64,000 nucleotides of DNA from CAIVAT01 sp037133475 (GTDB lineage: Bacteria > Bacteroidota > Bacteroidia > Bacteroidales > FEN-979): the NCBI GenBank assembly GCA_037133475.1, contig JBAXOB010000003.1:118660-182659 (forward strand), in the 5' to 3' direction. Position numbers and translations under genes: made by a program. This document shows positions 28,621 through 36,527 of the stretch, one piece after another (the stretch's first letter is position 1; every line of letters begins with the position of its first letter). The notes below the pieces were generated by a model. It was not told where the DNA came from. It saw only the letters and a program-made list of their open reading frames with translations, and searched no databases.

Positions 28621-28646
28621 ACCATCCCAGGTTAAAATATAACATA

Positions 28647-29381
28647 TCAGCAGGTTGCTGCGTGGTTTTTTCTCATAATATATACCGAGCCCACCATCAG
28701 GAGGATGCCTCCCAGCAGGATCAACCCCCACTGCCCCAGTGTCGGGACTCCCGCCGGCGCATCGGCGGTATGGAAGGAGACATTATCGAGCGCCACATCG
28801 CCATAAAAAGTTGCCGATTTGGCGATACCTGCAAAGGGTACTGTCACCGGAGCCCATACACATGTAAGAATGGCACCTTCACAGGCGCCGAAGTTGTTTT
28901 GGGTTCCCCCATAGGTAGCCAGGAGGTTGCCTGTGCCATCAGACCCGTCGAAAATATTGACGGTCCATGTTGTCCATGCTGCCTGATAAAAAGATAAACT
29001 TGTATTGAAGCCACCTGCCACATTCATTACTATGTGGTCGCTGACAAAAAAATGCGAGATAATGGTTGTCGGTGAGGGCTCATTGGCAAAAATTCCGACA
29101 GTCTCGGCAAAAGCCAGTGTTGCGACATTAAAGGAAACGCCATAGTCAGGCCCTCCGGCACCCTTGTAATAGTCGCCAACAGGGGCAAACAACCCGGTGA
29201 TCCCCTCAAAATCAAGCAAAACGGTGTTTCCCGGGTTTTTCGGCGTGTGATGGGGCCCGGCGGCAGGCGGACGGGTGATGTTTTTCGGGCTTGCGCCTTC
29301 GATGAAGAAATGGGTGTGTTGCTGGGCCATGAGTGCCGAAGTGAACAGCAGGAAGGCCATTAAAGAGATCAGGTTTTTCAT
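28647..29381 (-). CDS. IPTL-CTERM sorting-domain surface protein
   Basis: 244 residues with a signal peptide (MKNLISLMAFLLFTSALMAQ). The middle part (about 45-200) resembles the PEP-CTERM-type beta-sandwich proteins, with LLDFEGITGLFAPVGDYYKG, YGVSFN, DGTGNLLATYGG and ALDNVSFHTAD. The C-terminus has the tripartite exosortase-type signal: VPTLGQWGL (about 211), a hydrophobic helix LILLGGILLMVGSVYIM, then basic RKNHAATC. In this family the helix is recognised and cut by an exosortase, a route separate from T9SS. No exosortase gene is in the window. It is followed by a strong terminator and probably forms a single-gene transcript. The neighbouring T9SS genes make the presence of another sorting route notable. 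Confidence 0.8.
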   Translation of the reverse strand: MKNLISLMAFLLFTSALMAQQHTHFFIEGASPKNITRPPAAGPHHTPKNPGNTVLLDFEGITGLFAPVGDYYKGAGGPDYGVSFNVATLAFAETVGIFANEPSPTTIISHFFVSDHIVMNVAGGFNTSLSFYQAAWTTWTVNIFDGSDGTGNLLATYGGTQNNFGACEGAILTCVWAPVTVPFAGIAKSATFYGDVALDNVSFHTADAPAGVPTLGQWGLILLGGILLMVGSVYIMRKNHAATC

Positions 29382-29548
29382 GATTGGTAGTTATTGGTGG
29401 CTATAAGGGTGGCGTACCAGGCAGGGAAGTTAATTTTGAGTAAATGTAGAGAAAAATGAACTTATATCGACAGAGAGGGACAAAAATCCTGTCCACGCCT
29501 CAAATGCGTTGCATGCCGGAACAGATTGTTCGTTGTAACTGCCGGTGC

Positions 29549-30922
29549 TTAACCCCGGTCCTCGCTGCTGTAGAGATTTTTCTTGTGGAGCCTGCCTCCC
29601 GGCTGGGGTTGCATCAGCCTGTAAATGACCTCCTTTTCCGAAACCTCGTATAACCTTTCAGGTTCGGTTCGCAGCGCTTCAAGATACTTTTGCAGCCTGA
29701 AAAACGGGATAAAATGAACGGTAGTGGTGCCAACGGCAAGCTCGCCTACGTATGACAGATTGATCACCCAGCCATCGGTTGGATGGTAATGATCGATAAA
29801 ACTGCGAAAGGAGCGGGAAATTTCGGGTCCCTTAAGGGATGAGTATTTTACCTCGACAGGCAAAGGATTTTGGTATCGTTCGATCACAAAATCGACCTCT
29901 GCCTTGTTGACCGTGCGCCAGAAATGGAGGTCGTAGATATGGCGCTGCAGGGTATCCAGCAGCAGGGAACAGATAAGGTTTTGAAATACAAAACCATAAT
30001 CGCGGTGGTTATGGATGTTGCCAAACATGCGGTTGGCAAAATTCCGCATCCCGTGGTCGGTAAAATAGACCACAGGCGATTTGGTGATCTCCTTGATCCT
30101 GTTGCCATGGAGCGGTGGGATCATTTTCAGGAAGAAGGTACGTTCGGCATACCACAGGTATTTCTGTACCGTGGGAAGGGCCGCCCTGGTATCATTGGAA
30201 AGCGCAGAAAGGTTGACCATTTCGCCGGTTTGGGCCGCCAGCAGGGTGATCATCCGGGCGTAAACCTCGGGACCATGCCCCCTGAGCAGCAGCCGGATAT
30301 CCTTCGACATGTACGACTGGTAAATTTCGTTGATCACATCCATTTTTTCATGCACGGTGGATGCCATGATCACCCGCGGATAGCCGCCGAAATTAAGGTA
30401 TTCGTTCAGCAGGGCAAGTGCGGCAGGGAAATCGTGCATCAGCCACGAATCAAGTGCCCCTGTATGCGCATACCCGCTGCGGAAATCGGCAAATTCAAAG
30501 AAGCTGACCGGCATCACCTCGAACATCCGCTTTCGGCCTGCCATCGATTCCTGGATGCTGGCCCGCAGCTCCATGCTACCTGAACCGGAAAGGATAAATT
30601 TGACAGGGAGATCCATATCGTATAACCCCTTCATGAACAACCCCGCATTTTCCTTCAGCTGTATTTCGTCAATGAAGACGTAGACCCTGGAATCCCCCTC
30701 CTGCCTGATCCTTTCGATCAGGGAGGCCTGGGAACCCAGTATCCTGGCATCGGTTTCATTGTCAAGATGCAAAAACAGGGTTGGCTTGCCGGCAGCAATC
30801 AGGGTATCGGCCATCTGGTGCATCAGGGTGGTTTTGCCGACCTGGCGCGGGCCTGTAATGACCGTGATTTCAGGTGCATGAAGGTGGTTCAGCAGGTTGT
30901 TAAGTATTTTTCGGCGAATCAT
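29549..30922 (-). CDS. AAA-type ATPase with DUF4143 domain
   Basis: 457 residues from the ATG at 30922 (MIRRKILNNLLNHL). The longer upstream start is rejected because a good promoter ends just before this ATG. Walker A GPRQVGKTT (about 25-33), Walker B VYVFIDEIQ (about 80-88) and a sensor-like FILSGSGSMELR (about 108) belong to the AAA_14 domain. The second half (from about 195) matches DUF4143, including FLKMIPPLHGN, VYFTDHGMRNFANR and a nuclease-like FWRTVNKAEVDFVIER and LPVEVKYSS segment (the D-ExK pattern seen in restriction-like folds). These proteins are common, often mobile or defence-associated, but their biological role is unsettled. It is monocistronic by position. Confidence 0.85.
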   Translation of the reverse strand: MIRRKILNNLLNHLHAPEITVITGPRQVGKTTLMHQMADTLIAAGKPTLFLHLDNETDARILGSQASLIERIRQEGDSRVYVFIDEIQLKENAGLFMKGLYDMDLPVKFILSGSGSMELRASIQESMAGRKRMFEVMPVSFFEFADFRSGYAHTGALDSWLMHDFPAALALLNEYLNFGGYPRVIMASTVHEKMDVINEIYQSYMSKDIRLLLRGHGPEVYARMITLLAAQTGEMVNLSALSNDTRAALPTVQKYLWYAERTFFLKMIPPLHGNRIKEITKSPVVYFTDHGMRNFANRMFGNIHNHRDYGFVFQNLICSLLLDTLQRHIYDLHFWRTVNKAEVDFVIERYQNPLPVEVKYSSLKGPEISRSFRSFIDHYHPTDGWVINLSYVGELAVGTTTVHFIPFFRLQKYLEALRTEPERLYEVSEKEVIYRLMQPQPGGRLHKKNLYSSEDRG

Positions 30923-30952
30923 GATCCCTGTACTTTGATCTGATAATAACCA

Positions 30953-30984
30953 CAAATATACGAATTTATCTGGTTAAAATACAA
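30953..30984 (-). promoter_or_regulatory. Bacteroidota-type promoter for the AAA/DUF4143 gene
   Basis: On the minus strand, TTG (30984-30982), 21 bp, then TATATTTG (30960-30953). Predicted start near 30946, about 24 nt before the ATG. The -33 element abuts the stop codon of the upstream SDR gene. Confidence 0.65.
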
Positions 30985-31782
30985 TCATCCATACATTTTT
31001 TTCATCGCATCATTGACCAGCCAGCGGGCAAACCGTATCGGGATCATCTGCCGCAGGAAGAAATACTGGAGCCTGTTGGTAAGCCCGGGGATGGCGATAA
31101 TCTTCCTGCCAAGGTTGTTCAGTGCATAGGCAGCAACCCCGGCAGGTTCAACGAAAGAGGGTTTCATCCTGTCAAAATTGGGCTTGCTTTTCCAGTAGGT
31201 GGGGGTCGAAACGGTACCGACACAACATACTGTGATATCAATACCGTTAGTTTTCAGTTCATCGTGCAGCGCCTCCGCCAGCCTGATGGAAAAAGCCTTG
31301 GTTGCCGCATAGGCCGCCACATATTGCGGGCCGATAAGTCCTGCCAGGGACGACACCAGCAAAATACCGCTCCCTTTTCCAGCTTGGGTATGCATCGTGG
31401 CGAAACCATGTACCATCCGCAGCAGCGTTGCGGTATTAACGGACAGGAAGGCATCAAGATCGCCTGGCGCCAGCTCTGTAAACCGGCTTACCTTGCTGTA
31501 AGCTGCAACATATACCATCAGCCTGCAACCCGTTGCATCCACCTCCTTTAAACATTGCGCCGCAGCATCTTCCCGGGCCAGGTCAAGATGGATCAAAACC
31601 GTCTCCACGTGTGATTCCCTTCTGATTTTCAGGGCAAGCGCCTGCATGGCCTCTTCGTTCCGGTCGGCAAGAATAAGGTTGAACCCGCTTGCAGCCAGCA
31701 CGGTTGTAAAACCCTCGCCGATTCCCTCTGCCGCACCTGCGACGAGTGCCCAATTTCCGTAACGTTCCCTTAGTGAAGCCAT
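30985..31782 (-). CDS. SDR family NAD(P)-dependent oxidoreductase
   Basis: 265 residues from the ATG at 31782 (MASLRERYGNWALVAG). The frame is open 156 bp further upstream, but that stretch overlaps the divergent gene and lacks homology-like character. Cofactor motif GAAEGIGEG (about 14-22), NAG-equivalent YVAAYSK (about 90) and catalytic Ser (SSLAGLIG, about 143) with YAATK (about 157-161) complete the short-chain dehydrogenase set. The C-terminal hydrophobic or basic tail (LQYFFLRQMIPIRFARWLV) resembles that of lipid- or steroid-acting SDRs of the DltE or 17-beta type. It is divergent from a DUF1214 gene, with sulfotransferase and another SDR beyond, suggesting a shared hydrophobic alcohol or ketone substrate. 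Substrate unknown. Confidence 0.85.
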   Translation of the reverse strand: MASLRERYGNWALVAGAAEGIGEGFTTVLAASGFNLILADRNEEAMQALALKIRRESHVETVLIHLDLAREDAAAQCLKEVDATGCRLMVYVAAYSKVSRFTELAPGDLDAFLSVNTATLLRMVHGFATMHTQAGKGSGILLVSSLAGLIGPQYVAAYAATKAFSIRLAEALHDELKTNGIDITVCCVGTVSTPTYWKSKPNFDRMKPSFVEPAGVAAYALNNLGRKIIAIPGLTNRLQYFFLRQMIPIRFARWLVNDAMKKMYG

Positions 31783-31790
31783 GATTTTTC

Positions 31791-31798
31791 TATCTTTG
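31791..31798 (+). promoter_or_regulatory. -7 promoter element for the DUF1214 gene
   Basis: TATCTTTG matches TAnnTTTG exactly and lies 33 bp before the ATG at 31832. No TTG at the expected -33 distance, so the promoter may be weak or need an activator. Confidence 0.4.
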
Positions 31799-31831
31799 CC
31801 GGTGGTGCAATGATAGGTAATAATTTTCAAC

Positions 31832-33004
31832 ATGAGAAAGCTTCTGTTCCTGTTTTTAAAGATGCTGAAGGCGCTGCGGCGCATCACACTGGCCATAACG
31901 GGGAAAACGGAAGCGGATATCCATGCGGAACGTGTCACCAGCGGAAAATCATGGGAGGAGTTTTGCGATAACCTGAAATCGGCCGGTGGTTCCCTGATGT
32001 ACCCGGGTGCTCCCCGCGATGCCTTTAACCAGGCCGAAGGCTTGCGCTACCTTTCGCGGCTTACCCGGGGCGGGCTCGAGGCCTTTGTTGAATACTGCGA
32101 CCCTGCCTTCCCGGTATTGCGCCGCATGGCCCATGAAACCGTGAAACTCGGGGCCGACAACCCCGACAACTACTATTTCAATGCCCAGATCAGCGGGAAG
32201 TACTGCTACCGCCTGCGCGGAAAAAGGAATTCTGTCAACTATATCGGTTTTTTTACGCAGAACGGTAATTACGGAACAACGGGGGGAATGTCGCCCTGCG
32301 GGATCCTGGAACACACCGAACTGCAATTGGAGGAGGATGGCAGCTTTGAGATCATCCTCAGCCCGCAGCCATCGGGAAAAAACTGGCTTAAAACCGAACC
32401 ATCAACCTCCATGCTGATGGTGCGGCAAACCTTCCTCGACAGGTTCGCCGAAACCCCTGCGGAGGTTGTCATCGAAAACCTCGATGGCCGTACAGCACCC
32501 GATCCGGTTACCCCCGCCATGGTTGACGAAGGGCTGAAAACCGCCTCCATGTTCGTGGCCGGGGCCTCCTTCCTCTTTGCACGCTGGGCCAATGGGTTTC
32601 AGAAACATACCAACAGGCTGCCCCTGTTCGATCCCGACGTATCCAATGCCGCCGGCGGAGACGCGAACATCATCTATTACCACAGCCACTGGAAACTGTC
32701 CGATCATGAATCGCTGGTGATCACGGTAATGCCCCCCGACTGCGATTCATGGAACTTCCAGTTGAACAACTACTGGATGGAATCGCTCGATTACCGCTAT
32801 TTTACCATCTGCATCAACAAGGCTTCCGCCATCTATGAAGCCGATGGCTCTGTCAGGGTTGTCGTAGCCCATACCGACCCGGGAGTACCCAACTGGATCA
32901 ACACCTGCGGGCACCGGGAGGGAACCATGCTCTGGCGCTGGTACCGGCTTAAACCGGGTGAAGCAGCCGTTGAGCCGGATTGCGAGGTGAGGAAAATGGA
33001 ATAA
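31832..33004 (+). CDS. DUF1214 domain-containing protein
   Basis: 390 residues. The C-terminal part (about 290-385, IIYYHSHWKLSDHESLVITV, WNFQLNNYWMESLDYR, ASAIYEADGSVRVVVAHTDPG, NWINTCGHREGTMLWRW) has the DUF1214 pattern. The middle (about 100-250) is probably a matching beta-rich domain. The N-terminus (MRKLLFLFLKMLKALRRI) is basic and hydrophobic but lacks a clear signal cleavage site. Homologues are frequent in actinobacteria and marine gammaproteobacteria, beside lipid and steroid genes, but their biochemical activity is unknown. The divergent SDR and the downstream sulfotransferase and SDR genes support a linked pathway. A heptamer repeat array begins 2 bp after the stop. Confidence 0.75.
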   Translation: MRKLLFLFLKMLKALRRITLAITGKTEADIHAERVTSGKSWEEFCDNLKSAGGSLMYPGAPRDAFNQAEGLRYLSRLTRGGLEAFVEYCDPAFPVLRRMAHETVKLGADNPDNYYFNAQISGKYCYRLRGKRNSVNYIGFFTQNGNYGTTGGMSPCGILEHTELQLEEDGSFEIILSPQPSGKNWLKTEPSTSMLMVRQTFLDRFAETPAEVVIENLDGRTAPDPVTPAMVDEGLKTASMFVAGASFLFARWANGFQKHTNRLPLFDPDVSNAAGGDANIIYYHSHWKLSDHESLVITVMPPDCDSWNFQLNNYWMESLDYRYFTICINKASAIYEADGSVRVVVAHTDPGVPNWINTCGHREGTMLWRWYRLKPGEAAVEPDCEVRKME

Positions 33005-33005
33005 T

Positions 33006-33047
33006 GAATATTGAATAATGAATATCGAACAACGAATGATGAATCAA
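33006..33047 (+). repeat. Direct array of six heptamer repeats
   Basis: GAATATT, GAATAAT, GAATATC, GAACAAC, GAATGAT and GAATCAA in tandem, starting 2 bp after the DUF1214 stop codon. The same 7-bp unit as the left arm of the array at 25443-25562. Confidence 0.65.
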
Positions 33048-33120
33048 GGGGGAGTCCGACGGGATTTTTCGAAGTACTTCACGGGATTTTTTCCTGCGTT
33101 AACCTAATCACTGCTGCCAC

Positions 33121-34464
33121 ATGCCTGCGGATAAAAAATCCAGTATAAAACAGTTCAGTCAAAATCCGTTATGGTTCAGGGGGATCAACGGGGTTTGGCG
33201 AAACAGCTACTTTTTAGGCACCCGGATTCGCCTGGAAAAAGATGACCTCATCCGGTCGGCCAGGAAAATCACAGGGTTGACAGACCTGGGCAAGGACTTC
33301 GTGGACGAACCCCTTGAAAGGTTGCTGCGGTCGGTTAACGAAGAGGCAAACCTGCATCCTGTCGGCCGGTTTATCACGCGTGAACGGTTTGTCAGCCTGC
33401 TCAGCATCCGCCTGAGGGCCGAGTATTTCTTTAAAAAGCATCCGCAGATCCTGGAACAGCCGTTATACCCGGTATGGCTCATCGTAGGGCTGCAGCGCAC
33501 GGGAACCACCAAGTTGCAGCGACTGCTGGCGGTGGATGCCGACCACAGGGTCATCCCCAGCTGGGAGGTGATCAACCCCGTACCGATCGACCTTGACTTG
33601 TACGATATATCGGGGTGGGATAACCGGGCAGGTTTACAGGTTCGTCAGGGCGGGCAACCCTTGCCTCTCGCTTCTTCGGCCGCCTATCCCCACCGCAAAG
33701 ACAAGCGGATCTCCGTGGCCAATACCTCTGTAAGGGCCCTTAAAATCATGTCGCCAGGTTTTTTTGCCATTCATCCCATCGATGCCATGCAGCCCGAGGA
33801 GGACATTCTCATGCTCGATGTGAGCTTCCTCAGCACCACTCCCGAAGCGATGATGCATGTGCCTTCCTATGCGAGCTGGCTCGAATCAACCGACCAGTCG
33901 GCTGCCTATGCGTATGCCGCGAAGATGCTGAAATTCCTGCAATGGATGAAACCGGCCCGGCGCTGGATCCTGAAAACGCCCCATCATCTTGAATTTCCCG
34001 ATCTTATTGAAAAACATTTCGGCGATGTCCATTTTATCTGGCCCCACCGGAACCTCTACGAATCGGTACCCTCATTTCTCAGCATGGTCACCTGTAACCG
34101 GATGATCTTCAGCGACCAGGTCGATGAACGGCAGGTTGCCCGCCACTGGGTCCGCAAAACGGGCTACATGCTTGGAAAGGCAATCGATTACCGGTTTAAG
34201 GAGGGGAATGAAACAAAATTCACCGACATAGACTACCGCGAACTGCTACAGGATTCAATTCCCGCACTTTCGCAGATCTACCGGCAGAACGGGGGACTGC
34301 AACCGGAACTGGTCGAAAAGTTCAGGAAACATGAACTTGCAAACCCCCACCGCAAAAACGGTGTACACCACTATTCGCTGGCCGATTTCGGTCTCACCGG
34401 ATCCGATATAGACCAGCATACAATGCACTACCAGGAAATTTTCAATAGACTTTATGGCTGCTGA
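33121..34464 (+). CDS. Sulfotransferase family protein
   Basis: 447 residues. The PAPS-binding P-loop-like motif appears as PVWLIVGLQRTGTTKLQRLL (about 117-136), followed by the typical SWEVINPVP. The 3'-phosphate-binding region appears around WILKTPHHLEFPDLIEKHFG and FIWPHRNLYESVPS (about 280-320). These are the features of Sulfotransfer_3 proteins, which move sulfate from PAPS to hydroxyl groups of lipids, sterols or glycans. The stop overlaps the start of the next SDR gene by 11 bp, so translation is probably coupled. It is somewhat longer than the catalytic core, with an N-terminal helical extension (FSQNPLWFRGINGVWRNSY). Confidence 0.85.
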   Translation: MPADKKSSIKQFSQNPLWFRGINGVWRNSYFLGTRIRLEKDDLIRSARKITGLTDLGKDFVDEPLERLLRSVNEEANLHPVGRFITRERFVSLLSIRLRAEYFFKKHPQILEQPLYPVWLIVGLQRTGTTKLQRLLAVDADHRVIPSWEVINPVPIDLDLYDISGWDNRAGLQVRQGGQPLPLASSAAYPHRKDKRISVANTSVRALKIMSPGFFAIHPIDAMQPEEDILMLDVSFLSTTPEAMMHVPSYASWLESTDQSAAYAYAAKMLKFLQWMKPARRWILKTPHHLEFPDLIEKHFGDVHFIWPHRNLYESVPSFLSMVTCNRMIFSDQVDERQVARHWVRKTGYMLGKAIDYRFKEGNETKFTDIDYRELLQDSIPALSQIYRQNGGLQPELVEKFRKHELANPHRKNGVHHYSLADFGLTGSDIDQHTMHYQEIFNRLYGC

Positions 34465-35467
34465 CAAGAAAAAAAGATACAACAATCCCGTCACCGCTAC
34501 CCTGACGGGAATCGCCGACCTGTTTCGCAAATTTGAGCCTGCCGGGGAATTAAAGGCATCCGACCGCCTCGACGGCAAGACCGTTTTGGTCGACGGGGCA
34601 AGTTCAGGCCTGGGATTTGCCGTGGCCACCGACCTTGCCCGGCGTGGGGCAAGGGTGATCATGGCCTGCCGGAGCGGCATCCCCGTAAAAGGGGAGGAGG
34701 TGCGCCGGCTTTCAGGAAACCCTGATGTGCACATGCTTCACGTTGACTTTGCCGATATCATGTCGGTCAGGGAACTGGTGGTCAATATCCGCTCCGACTC
34801 CTTTTTCACCGGTACGAATGGCGGTGGTATCGATATCCTGGTGTGCAATGCCGGCATCGTCCCCAAACAAAGCAGGAAAACACCCCAGGGACTGGAAGAG
34901 ATGTTCATGGTGAACTACTTCTCCAAATTCGTCTTCGTAAACCTGTTGCTTGAAAATAACTGCTTTTCCGACCGGGAGGGCACCATTCCGCGGATCATCT
35001 TCGTGGCCTCTGAAAGCCATCGCAATCCCGAAAAATTCGAATGGGATGATTTTGGAAAATACAGGGAATACCGGATCGGGAAATCCATCGAACTTTACGG
35101 CTATTACAAGCTGCTGCTGACCACCTTTGCCGTTGAATTGTCGCGCAGGCTTAATATTGCCGGAAAAAGCCGGATTTCAGTATTTGCCCTGTGCCCCGGA
35201 CCCGTCAATTCCAATATCGCCCGGGAGGCCCCCAAACTTTTTCAGCCCCTGCTCAGCGTGGTGTTTGGCATCTTTTTCAAATCGCCCGCCAAGGCTGCCG
35301 TTCCTGTCGAATACCTGGCTGCATCGGCCGATGTCGAAGGGAAACCTTCCGATTATCTTTTCCTGATGAGCCGGAAAGCGGTGGATGAGAAGTCCTCCGA
35401 CCCTGCCAACGGGGAACGGCTCTGGAAACTGTCGGAAGAGCTGCTGAAAAGCCTAGAGGCTGTATAA
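34454..35467 (+). CDS. SDR family oxidoreductase (retinol dehydrogenase-like)
   Basis: 337 residues. The cofactor motif is DGASSGLGFA (about 48-57; Asp replaces the usual Thr of TGxxxGxG), with VIMACRSG following the second strand, DILVCNAGI (about 128-136), a Ser in FVASESHRNPEKF (about 183) and the catalytic YGYYK (about 215-219). The layout resembles retinol-dehydrogenase and protochlorophyllide-reductase-like SDRs, which act on hydrophobic alcohols. The start overlaps the sulfotransferase gene by 11 bp. The stop overlaps the convergent endonuclease IV gene by 15 bp, which is unusual packing. Confidence 0.85.
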   Translation: MAADKKKRYNNPVTATLTGIADLFRKFEPAGELKASDRLDGKTVLVDGASSGLGFAVATDLARRGARVIMACRSGIPVKGEEVRRLSGNPDVHMLHVDFADIMSVRELVVNIRSDSFFTGTNGGGIDILVCNAGIVPKQSRKTPQGLEEMFMVNYFSKFVFVNLLLENNCFSDREGTIPRIIFVASESHRNPEKFEWDDFGKYREYRIGKSIELYGYYKLLLTTFAVELSRRLNIAGKSRISVFALCPGPVNSNIAREAPKLFQPLLSVVFGIFFKSPAKAAVPVEYLAASADVEGKPSDYLFLMSRKAVDEKSSDPANGERLWKLSEELLKSLEAV

Positions 35468-36289
35468 CAGCGCAATCTCCTCTTTCCAGATGGTTTCGTC
35501 AGGGGTCTCCAGAATAAGGGGAATGTCGTCAAACCGCGGATCATGCATCAGCCGTTTGAATACATCGAGTCCCAGGGTGCCTTTGCCGAGACTGTCGTGA
35601 CGGTCGACCCGGCTGCTCAGCCCCTTTTTTGAATCGTTGATGTGCATCCCCTTGAGATACTGAAAGCCAATAAGCTGTTCAAACTGGTCAAAGGTTTGCC
35701 CGAAGGCTTCATCGGAGGTAAGATCGTATCCTGCGGCAAAGGAGTGGCAGGTGTCGATGCATACGCCTACGCGGCTTTTATCCTCCACCAGGCTGATAAT
35801 AAACCCGATCTGGTCGAATTTAAAACCCAGGTTGTTTCCCTGGCCGGCGGTGTTTTCTATCACCGCGATAACCCCGCTGGTCTTGTCGAGGGTGATATTG
35901 ATCGACTCGGCGATAATCCTGAGACAAGCCTCATCGCTGATCTTGCCGAGCGACCCGCCGGGGTGGAAATTCAACCTGTCGAGGCCGAGTTGCTGGCAAC
36001 GGGTCATCTCATCAAGAAAGGCTTCACGCGATTTGTCCAGCCCCTCCTGCTCGGGATGGCCGAGATTGATCAGGTAGCTGTCGTGCGGCAGCACCTGGAA
36101 TGGCTTATATCCATATTTTTCGCAGTTTTCAGCGAAAAGGGCGATACTGGTTTTGGTAAGCGGCGACGATTTCCACTGCCGCTGGTTCCTCGTGAACAGG
36201 GCGAAGGCTTTTGCACCGATCTCGTGGGCATTCACAGGGGCGTTCTCCACGCCGCCCGATGCGCTTACATGGGCTCCTACATATTTCAT
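35453..36289 (-). CDS. nfo: Endonuclease IV (AP endonuclease)
   Basis: 278 residues from the ATG at 36289 (MKYVGAHVSASGGVENAP). The longer frame upstream lacks family features. Zinc ligands and signatures are visible: HDSYLINLGHP (about 69), LNFHPGGSLG (about 110), VIENTAGQGNNLG (about 145), GVCIDTCHSFAAGYDL (about 178), HINDSKKGLSSRVDRHDSLG (about 212-231) and LILETPDE (about 260). The enzyme cuts DNA at abasic sites and removes 3' blocking groups. Length fits the family (about 280). It is convergent with and overlaps the SDR gene. Confidence 0.93.
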   Translation of the reverse strand: MKYVGAHVSASGGVENAPVNAHEIGAKAFALFTRNQRQWKSSPLTKTSIALFAENCEKYGYKPFQVLPHDSYLINLGHPEQEGLDKSREAFLDEMTRCQQLGLDRLNFHPGGSLGKISDEACLRIIAESINITLDKTSGVIAVIENTAGQGNNLGFKFDQIGFIISLVEDKSRVGVCIDTCHSFAAGYDLTSDEAFGQTFDQFEQLIGFQYLKGMHINDSKKGLSSRVDRHDSLGKGTLGLDVFKRLMHDPRFDDIPLILETPDETIWKEEIALLYSL

Positions 36290-36479
36290 GGGATGATGTT
36301 TTTTGTTCCGGCAACAGGGAATATCCGCCAACAGCTGCGATGACACAGGCTGCGATGAAGATTTCCTGCCAGGAAACGTTCATTATTATGGCGGTAAAGG
36401 TATCAATTTTTACAGTGGGCGTTAGTAGGATATGAATGAATTTGTTAAGCATCTTTTAGCTAAAATTTAACATTTAATA

Positions 36480-36510
36480 TTTGAAACGGAGAGAAAATTA
36501 GTTATTTTTG
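36480..36510 (+). promoter_or_regulatory. Bacteroidota-type promoter for the 36528 gene
   Basis: TTTG at 36480-36483, 19 bp, then TATTTTTG at 36503-36510. Predicted start near 36517, 11 nt before the ATG. Both elements and the spacing fit. Confidence 0.7.
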
Positions 36511-36527
36511 TAAAAAAAAGAGATCCT

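Noticed and set aside
33121..34464. Sulfotransferase as a glycosaminoglycan or nodulation-type enzyme
   Set aside because: No polysaccharide genes are adjacent, and the neighbouring SDR and DUF1214 genes point to a lipid-like substrate.
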